This document shows, piece after piece, positions 12,301 to 24,422 of a DNA stretch of 64,000 nucleotides. Location of the stretch: positions 124,001 to 188,000 of the forward strand of contig JAGPYM010000002.1 of the NCBI GenBank assembly GCA_020736575.1. The letters are read 5' to 3'. This DNA is from Thelonectria olida. Taxonomy: Eukaryota; Ascomycota; Sordariomycetes; Hypocreales; Nectriaceae. The notes beneath the pieces are model-generated. The model had not been told where the DNA came from. It did not search any database and was given only the letters and a program-made list of their open reading frames with translations. Numbering within the stretch: position 1 is the stretch's first letter; the number at the start of each line of letters is the position of its first letter. Made by a program: the position numbers and the translations under genes.

Positions 12301-13347
12301 GGCGATTCAGATAGAATTTCGGTTTATATTGGATATGAGTCTCTTCGTCGTAAAAGCTTGCGTCCTGCTACGGGAGCGAATACGTTGTGAACTGCTTGCT
12401 GGTTTTATAAAGTGCCTACCCCACGTCGTCAACGAGGTCTGGCTGGCCGTCTCACAGAAAAATAGCCTAAATCAAGCTGCAGGTTTACCAATAGAATCAT
12501 ATTGCTGACAAATGTGTGCAGAGTGACTCACGCCGGTACGTTGACGCTTCGGGGGTCGGGTGAATGCTCGGAATCACCTCATTCGAATGAGCGCCGAGTG
12601 GTGGTGATGAGGATATTGATGAGTGGCACAGTCAATGATGCACCGTTCGATTTCTATTGCTCGTTGGTTAGAAATTCATCCGAAAAGTCCTATTTCGTAT
12701 TATATAGGGAGGAAATTGAGTATTGAGGAATAAATCATTGTTCAATTCTGGACAAACGATGATGGGATTGGGATTTGTGTTCGAGAGATTGGGGGGGTTG
12801 GGTTGGGTTTCCAGTGATTTGCCCAGGCGAATGGGAAATAGTAGAGCCGTTGAAAAGCCTCGAAATACCTGAAATCATCTTATACGAAAGGTCAAAAGCT
12901 CGTCAAGAGAGTATGGTCGGAATGTCAGAGCCGCGTAACTTGGCGGGACTGCGCCTCGCACCGTCAAGAATGAGGCTTGTATACGCCAATACGCCCATAC
13001 GCCAGGTACGCCAGCGCCTCATCGAACACGCTCGGCGCTCTTCTCTGACAACCAACACGCTCCACACCGCGTTTTGGGCCCAGTCTTGAGATCCGAATGC
13101 CGAGTTGTAAGCCTATTGAGCAGTCTATTCTTGATGTTGGCTGGATCCTCGGCCCTTTGTGGGGTTTCAAGCGTATCATAGACAGGCAGGCAACACGGCG
13201 CGATGAAGGACTCTGCGAAATGATCGTCGAAGCCTCGCATCATATAAGATGTCGAATGCCCATTTCACAGAATAGCACCAACTCATTCCATCTCAACGTC
13301 TCTCATTGATATCTTTCCCCGCCAATACCAAGTTTCCAACCCTCAGC
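12301..13347. promoter_or_regulatory. Divergent intergenic region between ThuA and cupin genes
   Basis: 1047 bp between the start codons of two divergent genes, so both promoters must lie here. I see a short near-duplicate (tatacgcc/atacgccca, about 12978-13005) and G-rich runs near 12790, but no motif I can name. Confidence 0.5.
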
Positions 13348-14188
13348 ATGCTTCCTAAGGTTGTCCTCACTGCTACGACCGCCATGATGGCCTGGTCCCC
13401 TCTTGCTATGGCAGCTCCACGTATTGTGGAAGCGCGCTCTGCTTCTGAGCTTAGTTTGACTGCTCAGCTGCGACTGGCAGATACGTAAGTTATGAGCTGG
13501 CTTGGATCCAATGAGCGTGTTTGCCTTGATCATAGTAATCTGACCTGTTTCCTAGAGCCATCGATCGCTTCAAACTCCTCCCCGAAGACAAGGACTTTGT
13601 CTACGATTTCGACGGCAAAGACGCAGCGATTGCGACTGCGAGTGGCACAAGTTTCCCTGCTCTTGTAGGCACCGGTGCTAGCTTGTTTTTAGGAGAGTTC
13701 GGACGTATGGATATCCTATTTCACAATGACATTGGCGGCAACACTGACTGTTCATCACAGCTTGCTCCATGGCGATTGTCCACTCGCATCCTCGTGCCGC
13801 AGAGCTTTTTGCTGTCATCTCTGGTAACCTGACTACCGAAATGGTCCCTGAGTCTGGCGTTGTTGATAGCGAAGGCAACCAACGAGTTATTCGAACTGAA
13901 CTTGGTCCTGGCCAGATGACCGTCTTCTACCAGGGGTCTTTCCACACTCAGATGAACTCGAACTGTGAGGCAGCGAAGGTCGTCACGGCTTTTCCATCCG
14001 AGGATATGGGCGCTGCCTTGATTGCAAACAATGCGTTTGCGCTTAGCGATAAGACTATCGCCAATATGTTTGGACAAGTTATCAAGGGTGAGGATATCGA
14101 GAAGGTTCGGCATGCCTTGCCCGAGGGCGTTGCCTCCAAGGTCGATGCTTGCCTCGCCAAGTGCGGCATCGAGAAGCGCCAGGCTTAA
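13348..14188 (+). CDS. Spherulin-1A-like secreted cupin (germin-like)
   Basis: Three exons (13348-13484, 13556-13704, 13761-14188) give 237 residues. I chose the ATG at 13348 because it opens a clear signal peptide (MLPKVVLTATTAMMAWSPLAMA); an in-frame ATG at 13306 would bury it. Cupin box 1 is GPCSMAIVHSHPRAAELFAV, with the His-x-His...Glu metal ligands. Box 2 is GQMTVFYQGSFHTQMN and keeps the fourth His ligand, although the usual Pro is Tyr. This matches the germin/spherulin-1A single-cupin family, extracellular Mn-binding proteins linked to spore formation or stress; oxalate oxidase activity cannot be assumed. Two C-terminal cysteines (CLAKC) may form a disulfide. Confidence 0.88.
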
Positions 14189-14965
14189 GGCCCGTGATGG
14201 AACTTCATTTGAAGGGACAAGGCACATAACTTTCTTCGGGCTCTGTTGCGAAATTAGACCCCGCCCTTAGCAGGGAGGTGATTGAGAGAAAGGCGCCGAA
14301 ACTCCTCGTTCTTTTAAATTATGCAACATGCAGCATGCTGTCATCAGTCCGTTTCTCCTCATTCTTTTCGGCTTGGAATAATTGCAGTGGAGGTAGTTTG
14401 GTAAGCCTTTCTTCTAGCAGAAGCTTATGAGTAGAGAATAAACGGCTCTTTCACAAACATGGTATTGAACACTTCCACGGAGAGACTCAAACTCTCGAAA
14501 CCTTTCGCCTTATATCCCAAGAGACAACCGGTTAGACTACTCACGCCACGCAAGTGCGTAGGTATCTGTGCTGTCTTCCCTTCGCTGTCTCAAGTTGCGG
14601 ACTCATATTCAACAGTTATACGATCGTCGACGGAAGAGAGCCAATTCTCCTTCTTAAGGGGAAACGTGAGGCATATGCAGCCACTGCAATAATCGCGGGG
14701 ATGCTTGGCTCTGGGCTCTTCTTGGCGTGGGACACTGAAGCAGATTTCGTCATCTCTCTGAAGCAGGTAAATTCATCCAAAACAAAAAGGATCTATTATG
14801 CATGTACTCTAGATAATGCAACAGGTATAAGTCCGGACGCCATCTTAGAGGCATAGAACCTCCCTCATATGTCCTTTGAAACCCTTACGCCCTTTCGCCA
14901 CGAGGGCACAGCACACACTCAAACTAATTCCCAGCAATCGAGCTATATACTCGTAACAGCATGCC
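14189..14965. other. Convergent intergenic region, 777 bp
   Basis: Lies between the 3' ends of the cupin and peroxidase genes. It contains the short inverted motif gcaacatgcagcatgctg near 14323. No gene with a recognisable product was found. Confidence 0.55.
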
Positions 14966-16619
14966 TCACTTTGGGCAAGTAGAAGGCATCGCACCCATAC
15001 GCTGGAAGTCAACTACCACTTTACTTCCAAGTAAGATGTCAAAAGTCGTCGAGTCCGTCGTGCGTGTCGACGCGCGATAAGCAACATATCCGCTCTGTTT
15101 CTTGCCAGTAGCCGTGAAATTGGTCACCTCGGATTGCAGCCGGGGAACTGAAATGCCCTTTCGCGGCACTTTCTGGATGACGCGCAAAGACAGAGGACTC
15201 GAGGCGCTTTGCTCCCGAACCATGGCAGTGACTGTGATTGGGAACTTGCCATTTGCGAATTTGTCCGTATCAAGACAGGACTGAGACATCTGATACAACA
15301 CATTGTCGTTTATGGGATAACCTCCAGTTCGTTGGTTGTCATGTGTCTTGGTTTTCTTTGTCTTTGGGTTCGTTTCCTCGATCCAAAATTTGCTAATGCC
15401 AGTCTTGCTTTTGATTGTAGCATCAAATTCAAAGCTGACGAACACTTCGCCGTACAAGCCAGACGTCAAGCCGTTTTGAAAATTGGCACGTGTGGCGGTG
15501 ATGGCTGTCTTTCCCTTTCCGTCTCGATCCGCATAGATCAACTTGACGGCGAGGTTATCAACGTCCCTTCCAGATCCTTTGGTGATTCTGAGTCGAACAG
15601 TACCCTGGAATGATAAATCGCCCTTCGCGTTCAAGGAAAGATGGTCGATATAAGGCTTGACGTCGTATGGTGTGATGGCATCCGTAAGCTTCACGTTTTT
15701 CGGGACAGTTTCAATCATGCGAGTGAAGATGTCACCACACACTGATTGGAAAGTCTTTGGATCCTTCAATGTAGACATGTACTTTTGATCAGATGAAAAA
15801 ATCCGCTTGTCAGAGTTGAGAGTTTTGTTGCGCGCAACGACAAGGGGATTTTTAGTTGTCCCATCAAGAAACTCGGTGACAACGCCATTATTGATCGAGC
15901 CAATATTTTTCTGAAAGGGTACCAATGTGTCGTTGTTGGGGTCCTTCTTGATACTTGTGACATCGGGAAAATCAACACTGTGAACGCCACCGAGGGAATG
16001 TCCACACGCAACCATGGCGATCATGTCTTGTTTGGTGAAGCCTGCTTTCTGGAAGGTGCCCAGAGTCGTCTTCAGGTCGGTTGAGGGCTCAGGGACGCCC
16101 GTTGGACCAGCTTTATTAGCATCGATACGGCCGGCACGCATGGCCATCTTGGGTCCATTGCAGACGCCGTTCGCAGTAACGACACCCAGAGCAATGAGGT
16201 CTGATGCCGAGGCACGTATGGAGTGGAAGCCGCTGAAGAAGCCAAAGGTGTTTTCGAATGCGTCGCCTGGGTTCTCGGGTCGGTTGAGTTCCCAGAAGAT
16301 GGAGGCATCGATGCCACCTGTGCCCGCCTTGGCATCGTGCGTCGCCATGTCGTGGAATGCGGTTCGAATCCATTGGGCTGCGTTGTGGCGGCCGGGGACA
16401 TTGCTGCCAAAGTCGCAAGGATTAACCGCTATCACTGCTTGTCAGTCTTTGATCCGTAACATGCTGCGTTGCTCCGAAATTACCATCAGCAAATCCTCTT
16501 CTGTTGTAGCCGCTGAGCATGGAGTAGAAGTCTTCGAGCTCGTCCCATTTTGAAGGCCAGACCAAGTCTGCACTCACAAAGGGAATGACCGCAAGAGCGA
16601 TCAAGATAGCATTCTTCAT
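14966..16619 (-). CDS. Secreted heme peroxidase (plant/fungal peroxidase superfamily)
   Basis: Two exons, 16619-16484 and 16434-14966, across a 49-nt intron give 534 residues. The ATG at 16619 opens a signal peptide (MKNAILIALAVIPFVSA). The distal heme site WIRTAFHD (Arg69, His73) and the proximal MVACGHSLGG (His191) are intact, as is the GTGGIDASIFWE calcium/substrate region. The fold is therefore that of class II-like fungal peroxidases, but the protein has a long C-terminal half (about residues 320-534) rich in beta-strand-like sequence that ordinary lignin peroxidases lack; similar long ascomycete peroxidases exist. It should use H2O2 to oxidise phenolic or other small substrates outside the cell. 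No Mn-binding acidic triad or exposed catalytic Trp could be assigned. Confidence 0.86.
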
Positions 16620-17330
16620 AGTGGCCAGCAATGCGATTTGAATTGGCCACTGGTGCGCCGGTATTCATATGGCCTTCAAGACTTTAATCCAACATCCTGC
16701 ATTCGAGACTCTTTGCACCTAGCTTATTGAGTTATTGTTCACTCAAATTATTGCAACGTCGGCTGCGCAGGTACCACGGAGCAAGGCTCGTATTCCAAGC
16801 GATCTCGTACTATTTATACACCCTGTCCAATAACCGAGCTCGATTTGTAATTACGCCCCCCCATGCGAGAAGCTAAGCAAAAGGCCGGTTTCATGCCAGA
16901 GACGCCCCAAGATAAAGTGGCTTAAAGGCCTTGGTCGCTTGAGCTTGTGTAGGTACGGCTGTTCTAGAATTGTGAGCGACACTAAGAGTGAGAGTCGCGT
17001 AGTGTTTGTGGGACAAATACGAAAGAGCCGACAAAAGTACCTGCTTCTTAATCTACTAGAAACTCGTATTTTCTATACTAGATTCTAAGGGAGTTGAGGT
17101 CATTTCTTCTTCGCAGCTCGAGCTACTTGGATCTGGCGGAACCTTGCGCGAGCCTTTTTCGTAAATTAGAGATTGCCAACATATCTTCTAAAACTGTTCA
17201 TATCCATTTTGTGCGTAGTCGGTCCAGTGTCTGAATCGCGGACCTTAATGCTCTCTAAGCATTCCTCAACCTTGTTCGATAAGTTTCATCACGACCTATT
17301 GATGCATCAAAATACCACCTAGTCACGTTC
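16620..17330. other. Intergenic, 711 bp
   Basis: Upstream flank of the peroxidase and downstream flank of the MFS gene, both minus strand. A short AT-rich stretch with tatttataca lies at about 16811. No gene seen. Confidence 0.5.
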
Positions 17331-18976
17331 TCATGCCTTTCCCATCGCCTCGTCATTCGTTCTTGCCGGGACTGATGGCTCAGGATCATCCGGCTCTGAG
17401 TACGAGCTTGATTGATCAACATCCTTCGTCCAGGAATTCCCCCTGCGAATCGCCCACATCATCCCAAGCGCTGAGATCCCAAGCAGGCCCGAGGAAATGG
17501 TAGAGAACCATCCGACTCCGATTGCCTGAATAATTGGTAGAACCACCGCAGTTCCGAGACAGCCAGCCAAATATCGGACAAAGAAGTTGGCAGCCGCAAC
17601 CTCAGCTCCCTGCCCGGGCATCACGTCCAGACAATATGTATTGAGGGATGGGAAACAGAAAAGCTGAGCGACACCCTGGACAAATAAAGCAATGACTGGC
17701 ACCGGGATGCCCCCGACTCCCTTTTCGACAGACCATCCATAGATAAGCACACATGCCGGTATCACCACGCCTACAAACGGCAAGGCGGACCTGAGGCGAT
17801 CCTCCGGAACTCGAACACCACGCTTCCTGATCCAGCGCTTGACAGTCCAGTCGGCCCAACGGCCGCCCATAAAGGTCCCTAGAAGGTAGCCTATGCCCGG
17901 CGCCAAGTAGAAGAGACCCGAAAGTAACGGCGATTCTAGGTTGAATCGGGGGTTCAAGACGTACCGAATCGGCGTGAGAAGGCTGTACATGTTCCATACC
18001 AAAGCAGAACTAGCACACGCCACAAGACAGAGGTTTGCGTGTTTGAATAGCCACAGAACACGAATGGGGTTGATCATGGCTAGAACCGCTTTGGTTCTAT
18101 CCTTGCTAGAGTATCTTGCCAAGTGGGCTAGCTTCTTGTAGTGAATCGTCTCGGGGACGAGGAAGAAGACGGCCAGTGCCCCAACACCAGCTAAAGCCGT
18201 CTGCAACCAGAAAATGGTTCTCCACGATGCATAAGTCACGATGATGCCTCCTAGAAAGGGTCCAAAGGCAGGACCGATCAGTGTTCCCGACATGAACCAG
18301 CCTATAGCCGTGCCTCGCTCCGTCGGATGATAGATGTCCCTGGTCTTGTTAACAGAAGTTTATCTCTGTTAGTGGATGAAACATACCCAATGCAGGCTGC
18401 ACCGAGGAGAATGAACGAAGTCCCGTTGAGTGCTGAAAATGCGCGAAAGACAAAGAAGGCTGCGAGATTTGGTGCCAGGGCCGTGGCAAGGCTCAATAGG
18501 AAGAAGACACCAGCGTTGACCAGAGATACCTAGGTACGGTTAGCGGCAGGATTGGCGATATGCTCGTCTTAATGCTCTGCATCAACTGGACTGACAGGCT
18601 GCCTCCCAAAGACTTGGCTTATTGGCCCCCAAAGCACCGGAGAAAGGCTCATGAAGGCCATGTATCCTGCATTGCTAGCATTGATCACTGAGCCTGTCGT
18701 TTTGAATTCAGTCGCAACTTCTGGCGTGGCTGCGAGAATGCTGGTGCTTGAGATGGGTGACAAGAAAGCGCAAAACGACATTACAGCCACAATGATGGCT
18801 TTGCGCTTGGGGGACAACTTGTCATATATCTCGTCGCCTGATTCTTGATAGGGGTTTGCAGATCCGGAGAGGATCTGGGATGGGCTGGGTTGAGTGACGG
18901 TCGGTGTCTTGGCGGCAGTTGCAGCAAGACTCGGCCGGTTCTCCGGTTCGGAGCCGGAATGGTGTTGGTCGATCAT
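17331..18976 (-). CDS. MFS drug:H+ antiporter (DHA1 type)
   Basis: Three exons (18976-18596, 18529-18387, 18339-17331), introns 66 and 47 nt, give 510 residues. The ATG at 18976 follows from the lack of any other in-frame ATG upstream of the conserved part. The cytosolic N-terminus (about 65 residues, Ser/Pro/Thr-rich) precedes the first helix at LSPKRKAIIVAVMSFCAFLSPIS. Family motifs are GxxSQVFGRQP (motif A-like loop 2-3), HPTERGTAIGWFMSG and GPAFGPFLGGIIV (antiporter motif C), which identify the 12-helix DHA1 group. Such proteins export drugs, toxins or metabolites across the plasma membrane using the proton gradient. The substrate is unknown and no biosynthetic gene adjoins it. Confidence 0.88.
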
Positions 18977-19890
18977 GTCTGAAGTTTGCACTTGAGTAAA
19001 TGACAGTGAATGGAAGGAAGCGGCCAAGAGCTTTCATCAACGGACAGCTCGTGAATACATGAAACAATGGGAATGGGCGTAAAAACCGAGCAATTGTATA
19101 ACAGGTCCGCGAGAACCAGGACAATAAAGAACTTGGGACAGCTCATGCAGTGAGTCACGGGCGTCCGACTATGTTTATGGAGCGTTTCTGGTCTTTGGAT
19201 GGACTCCACCGTTGATCAATTATCAGCTGTGATGTAACTTGTTCGCCCGATATCCGTCGAAATGCTGAAATAATCTTCGGAAAAGCTTGCGATATCGCAA
19301 CTCTTAGTTCGTTGCTGATAAACGGGAACAATTTGTATTGGTTGTCCGCCCCCGAGCGCCGAACCGCCGACAACCGTGACACATGATGAGTCCTAGAATC
19401 GGCTGTTTTCCTGTTGGAGTCTCCGGTCGTACCTGGAATTAGAATGAAATTTTCATCTTGATCGGAGTCATGCTACCGGAGTTGTGTGGCATTTAGGGAA
19501 GTAGAAAAGGGAAGCCTTTTCGCCTGAAACCATAATTGACCTTTGCTCAAGATTAGACACTGATCTGAGTGATTGTGGACAGACCGTCTATAGGTTGCAA
19601 ATAGGCCTGCAAAGTCATGGAGAGCAACTCCCTCCATGTCGGAGTAGGCTCTTATTAAACCGCTCTGTAGTGTCGAACAGATCGATCTGAAGGCGTTTAT
19701 GTGTAAATGTTTATCATAGCGAACCCTTAGCTGTGAGGCCCTTTATGCTTATAAGGGCCCTCATTGAGACAAACAAAAAGTTGAGAATGGCAATTGGACG
19801 GTAATTGATGTCAATTATAAACTAATTGACCCCCCAACCTTCCTCCCGAGCCCATCTCAATGATAAGAAGAGTCCTCCGCCGGTCTGCCC
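18977..19890. other. Intergenic, 914 bp
   Basis: Holds the promoter of the minus-strand MFS gene. The sequence is AT-rich between about 19540 and 19850 and includes the palindrome-like ttataagggccct near 19749. No gene recognised. Confidence 0.5.
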
Positions 19891-20847
19891 TCACTTATCC
19901 TCCGAGGCCGCCGAAAGGCCAGGGAAGGTTGGGCACTCCACGTGCACTCCTTTGCTGGATTCGGTCAATGGATACCAAAGCGCCAAGTAGGGGCTGGTAC
20001 GGTCTACTAGGACGCGAGCGTTGAAGGCGTCAGGGAAAATAACCCCTACTGAGTCTTGTTGAGCCACAACCGACAGAGCTTCACGAATAGAATCAGGGTC
20101 GTCCCCCTCTGCCCTGCCAAAGGACAGCTGAACAGCTACCATCTTGTCCTTCGGGCAATGAAGAAGCCAAAATGATTTTGCTCCACGTTTCTCAGCGGCG
20201 TCTTTGAGGACGGGATAAAGTTGACGCAATAGAGACTCGGCATCTTCGTTGTCGTACGTCCAGCGCTGGAAGCGACCAAGAGCATGCCCATCGACAGACG
20301 TAAAGTTGTGGGCACCAATAACCTTCCAGGCCCAATGGCTGACTGACTTAAACAAGGGCTGCTTCCAAAACGTGGTCTTTGGTTCGCCCACTTCGAACTC
20401 GTTCGAGGTCCAATTTTCGTAATCCTCTGCCTCCTCAAGCGTGCGAAACAGGTATGAGCCGCCGGTGAGAACATCGCCACTGACTTCGTGGAATAGACAA
20501 GGAAGATATTTGAGATACATCCCTGGCCGCTTGCCCATCACTTGGCTTCCTTGATACTGGTTGTTCCATATATCCTGCAGAGAAACACGCGCCGCAATGT
20601 GAATTTCAGCCGTGAATGCGCCTTCAGCCTGGATTTGCCCGGCATCATAGCTGAGGGGATTTCCCGAGCCTTGAGAAGCTGCTGTTGGCTTGATGTAAGT
20701 AATGGATCACCAAGCGGGAAGGCCAGGTCTGAAAAGGCATAATGACTTACCCATTTCGATGAGGTACCGCAGATGCGTGGCAGGAGAACAAGGTAATAGA
20801 CGAGTGACCTAACCCAAGTCGTGATCAAGGAGCGAAGGAGCGAACAT
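19891..20847 (-). CDS. Protein of unknown function, N-terminus uncertain
   Basis: A long open frame ends at 19891. It extends 5' beyond the in-frame ATG at 20538 to about 20681, with good coding quality (AEIHIAARVSLQDIW). A model that fits joins 20847-20814 (MFAPSLLDHDL) to 20681-19891 over a 132-nt gttagg..acag intron, giving 274 residues; the weak donor makes the first exon doubtful. I do not recognise the family. The GGSYLFRTLEEAEDYENW stretch recalls the strand-helix pattern of ferredoxin-like YdhR/ABM monooxygenase-type domains, which is only a resemblance. No signal peptide, membrane segment or cofactor motif was seen. Confidence 0.5.
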
Positions 20848-21451
20848 TTGTAAGACTGCCTCGTGTGATATCCTTCTCCTGGAATGAGATGAAAGGAATG
20901 TGGCGGGCATGGGAATTACGTCACGATGACACAGCTGACTGTGTGCGGATTAGACGTGCGCATTTACATGAGGTCGAGACGTGGCCTCACATCAGAAACC
21001 GTCAAAGCTAATGGAATCTAGACCAATTGTAGGTATATTATTAGAGACGCCTGAACCCCCATGGCTTTTTCATAGGTTCAATTCACGACGACGTGAGGAC
21101 ATGTAGCAGGAGGTGCCACACGACGAGTCCTTCATCAATTGCCTTGCCGCTTGTGTAGCGCTTTCATAGCCTGTGACACCGTTTCCGTAACCTTGTGACT
21201 TGATCTAGATAGCTCTTACTGAGTCAAGGAGATTGCAGACTGTGCATTGGAATGTTATTGCAGCCATGGAGTCGCCACGCGATCAATCAATTTGACACTG
21301 CAAGCCCATTATCTATTACGTCTCATTCTCGGTATTATACATGGTGCACTGGATAGGCCTCGCCTTGAAGCTTGGGGCCTTAATAGCTACGACATGTTTG
21401 CGACTACCCAGGTTCCCATAACTAGAGCCAAGTTGCCGTTGCTTGCACTAA
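20848..21451. other. Intergenic, 604 bp
   Basis: Between two minus-strand genes: 5' flank of the unknown protein and 3' flank of the metallo-beta-lactamase-fold gene. No coding signal recognised. Confidence 0.5.
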
Positions 21452-23590
21452 CTAGGCGAGACAACTGGCACCCCCAGCGCGTAAATCAGTCGAGTCAAAG
21501 GCCGGATAGACGTAACCAATTTGGTCGAGGAGGAATGTCAACGGGACCGGCATCCCATGCGTAGGCACAACTCTGTGTGTAAGAGTAATATTAGCTTCTG
21601 TAGGCAGTAAAGTCAACCTGGCGAGGTACTAGAAGACATTCGACTCACGTGGTGTTGTAGCTCATACCGTCCGCCACAGCGAGGTCAAGCCAGCCATATG
21701 CAAGTTGCGTAGCGAAGTGAGTCAGAGTAGAGAAGGCATCGGCTTCATAGGCCAGCATGGTACTATTGGCCGTGGGGCACCGAGTGGTGACAATTGCGTA
21801 CGACCAATCCACAGAATGAGGGGCTTCCTTATGCCAAATGAAACGAGCCTGCATCTGGCTATCAGAGTGAATGTAGGGTTCATTTTCACTATTAAGTATT
21901 GATTAGAGAACAGTTGTTGAGGCGACGAACGAGCATGCGAGAACTCACGTGAAAGTCAGCACTTCAGCTCCTGGGATCTGTTTCCAGTATGCAGCTCCAA
22001 CTTCAGGAGCGATGATCTTTGCGCCTAAAGCGACGTACTTGTGGATGTCGTAGTTGTGGTCATGATGATGATGTGTGGGCTTAGCCGAATAATTAGATAC
22101 GACGCAACTTCTGATGACAATTGGGTGCAGTACTTACGAAGATGTGCGTGATTGGCTTTTTGAGGTTCTCCTTGACCCATCGGATCACAAGATCCGTCTG
22201 GTGTGGTGGCGCTTCGAAGACGATGACACCGTCCTCAAAGTCCAGAATGAGGTGTTCGACGATTGGGTTGTTTGCAACCAGCAGTCGATGGGCATTGGGA
22301 AGATCAGGCCCCAGGGTCTCTGTCGTGATGTTATCATATGTTCCGGCATACGGACCGCCCCAAAGGAAATTGGTCCAGTACTCTCCAATCTCTGCATGTG
22401 AATACTCCAAGCTTTTAGCTGGGGCGACCTTGGGGCTGGGGCTCTTGCTCGCCTCCAGTCCATCGAAGAAGCCGCGAGGGAAGCTTGGATTCGTGATGAT
22501 GTTTGAGAACGCAGTCTGCTCGAGAACAGAGGTGTCATTGTAGATGACGAGTCGCTGGGTTGGGAAATACATCCCGTTAACTTCGGTATAGTTAAAAAGA
22601 CGTAGGTCATTCTCGGTTCGACCAAAGATAGCGTGATTCTCAAACGATCGGATAATGAAGGGAAACTTTGTGGCCTTATCGAAAGCGACAATGATATCCA
22701 AGTCGTGGTCGTGCACTGAAAATATTAAGTATGAAGGGTTACATGCGAATTGAACAAAACATACCAGCGGCGAGTCGGACATTGTTGACGGCGATTGTCG
22801 TCTTGGTCAACCGATGCTTCTCCATCTATGATTTAGTGAGCAAGACGTTCACAACCGTAGGCCAAGTGACTCACCTCTAGCAGTAACCGTGGCGACTGCT
22901 TGCCGGCTTGGAACAGTAGGTACTCGGCGAGTGCAGCTGGCCTTTGTTAGTGGGCGCCAAAAGACGGCTTCAGGACATCTCACCATCGGTATAGCCTGTG
23001 GTTGTGTCCGGAGGCACGAAGACGAAATCGTTTCCTTCTTTGTAGCAAGCATATCCATCATGTCCACTCTTCGTAACCAGGGAGAAGTGTACAGCTGGAA
23101 CGGACGGCGTGCCAAACGTGAAATAGTCTTGCGTGATGTTAGAGACCGAAAGCCCGGATCGTGGTACAAGGTCTTACCAGAGGGTTGGGAGTTGCGATCG
23201 ATCCTTTGTTTCATCTCTCCTGAGAAAGAATAGGAGATATTCTGAGTACCTGAGGACACGGTGTATCGGTCGTTGTGAAACAGATTGTAGTTTTGCATCA
23301 AAGTACTGATGCGGAAGATTCTGTGTTCTGGGTCAGCTCGATTCGACGATGACATGGAGTCGGAGTGTATCTCACTCGTCTGATTCATATGTGATTCCAT
23401 GTAGACTTTGCAGGGCCTTTCTGCCGCCGAGTGATTCGATGGCTTCATTGACAAGCGCTCTAGCACCATTTGCTTCTCCATAAGCGCCACGAGGGTCGAC
23501 CGAGGAGGACGAGCAAGAGGGACAGGCCAGAACAATGTCGAAGGAACACAGCGCCACCGCGGCAGCGGCAGTCACAGTTTTGGAAAACAT
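21452..23590 (-). CDS. Secreted metallo-beta-lactamase-fold hydrolase-like protein
   Basis: Nine exons fit in phase: 23590-23376, 23320-23178, 23127-22984, 22906-22875, 22825-22765, 22715-22138, 22079-21949, 21888-21649, 21572-21452. Introns are 49-77 nt and the product is 554 residues. The N-terminus is a signal peptide (MFSKTVTAAAAVALC...) followed by a Cys/Ser stretch. The central part resembles fungal MBL-fold proteins with a long N-terminal beta-domain. The zinc-binding motif reads FPTHHHHDHNYD, coded directly after the 22080-22137 intron and matching HxHxDH. The C-terminus has VVPTHGMPVPL, which could supply a further His. The enzyme class is a metal-dependent hydrolase, but the substrate is not evident. 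The 24423 esterase pseudogene diverges from its 5' end. Confidence 0.82.
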
Positions 23591-24422
23591 AACTCGAGTC
23601 CAGACAAACTTGGAGCGGCGAGGTTGTAGTTCTGGATGAAGGCATCAATATCGAGGCACACTCTGAAGATATAGACAACCACAAATCGTACCCGACTTGA
23701 CAGAACTAGCACGATTAAACAGACTAATTACAATCTCACTTCACAGCCACAGTGAAAATTGATTTCTAATCGTTGATCGTTATTATTAATTCATGCTTTA
23801 TTGCTCTTGTTCCCTTGGGCCCTATTGAATCGCGACCTACTTACTGCGTGGTAGACTCTTATTAGTGCTTACCCGCGCGCTTGTCATGACCAGGGAAACG
23901 CGTCCATCGAAATGTAACTATTCTTCTGGAATCAGTCGCGGATTTAAGCTACGTTCCGCGCCGAGCGGCATTGTATAACTACCGCCCACCGACCCGGAGT
24001 CGATTCTTGCGCGAGGCGCGAGCCGGATGCATGCTACCCAGCCAGGCGCCTTGGATTTCTCCCTGTCTCACACCTTGGTTGTAGACTTCGGCATGCTTCC
24101 AGCCGTGATTGATTCTGGCATGACTGAAGACAATTCCACCGATAGTATTCATCGCGGAAATTGCGAAGGCAACAGATCTACTACAGGCTGATCTGCAATA
24201 CCTTGAGCCATCCTCCTTCCCATGCGAATCGTTGTGTTCCCCGATATATCCGGTAAATCTTCATCATTGGCAGTATTTCGATCACCCGACAGTATGGGCG
24301 AAGCCCGCGAGTTCCGCGTTGTTTTGATGCTGAAACTATAAAACTTGCATGAGTACTGGGGAATAGTAATGTTGTGCTGCTGTACCTCGAATCAAAGAAT
24401 CGGATACCATACCTACTTCATC
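23591..24422. promoter_or_regulatory. Divergent intergenic region, 832 bp
   Basis: Lies between the start codons of the MBL-fold gene (minus) and the esterase pseudogene (plus). AT-rich around 23700-23830, GC-richer after 23870. No motif assigned. Confidence 0.45.

Noticed and set aside
16350..16380. tRNA T-loop-like ggttcgaatcc
   Set aside because: It lies inside the conserved peroxidase exon coding WIRTAFHD, with no tRNA stems around it.
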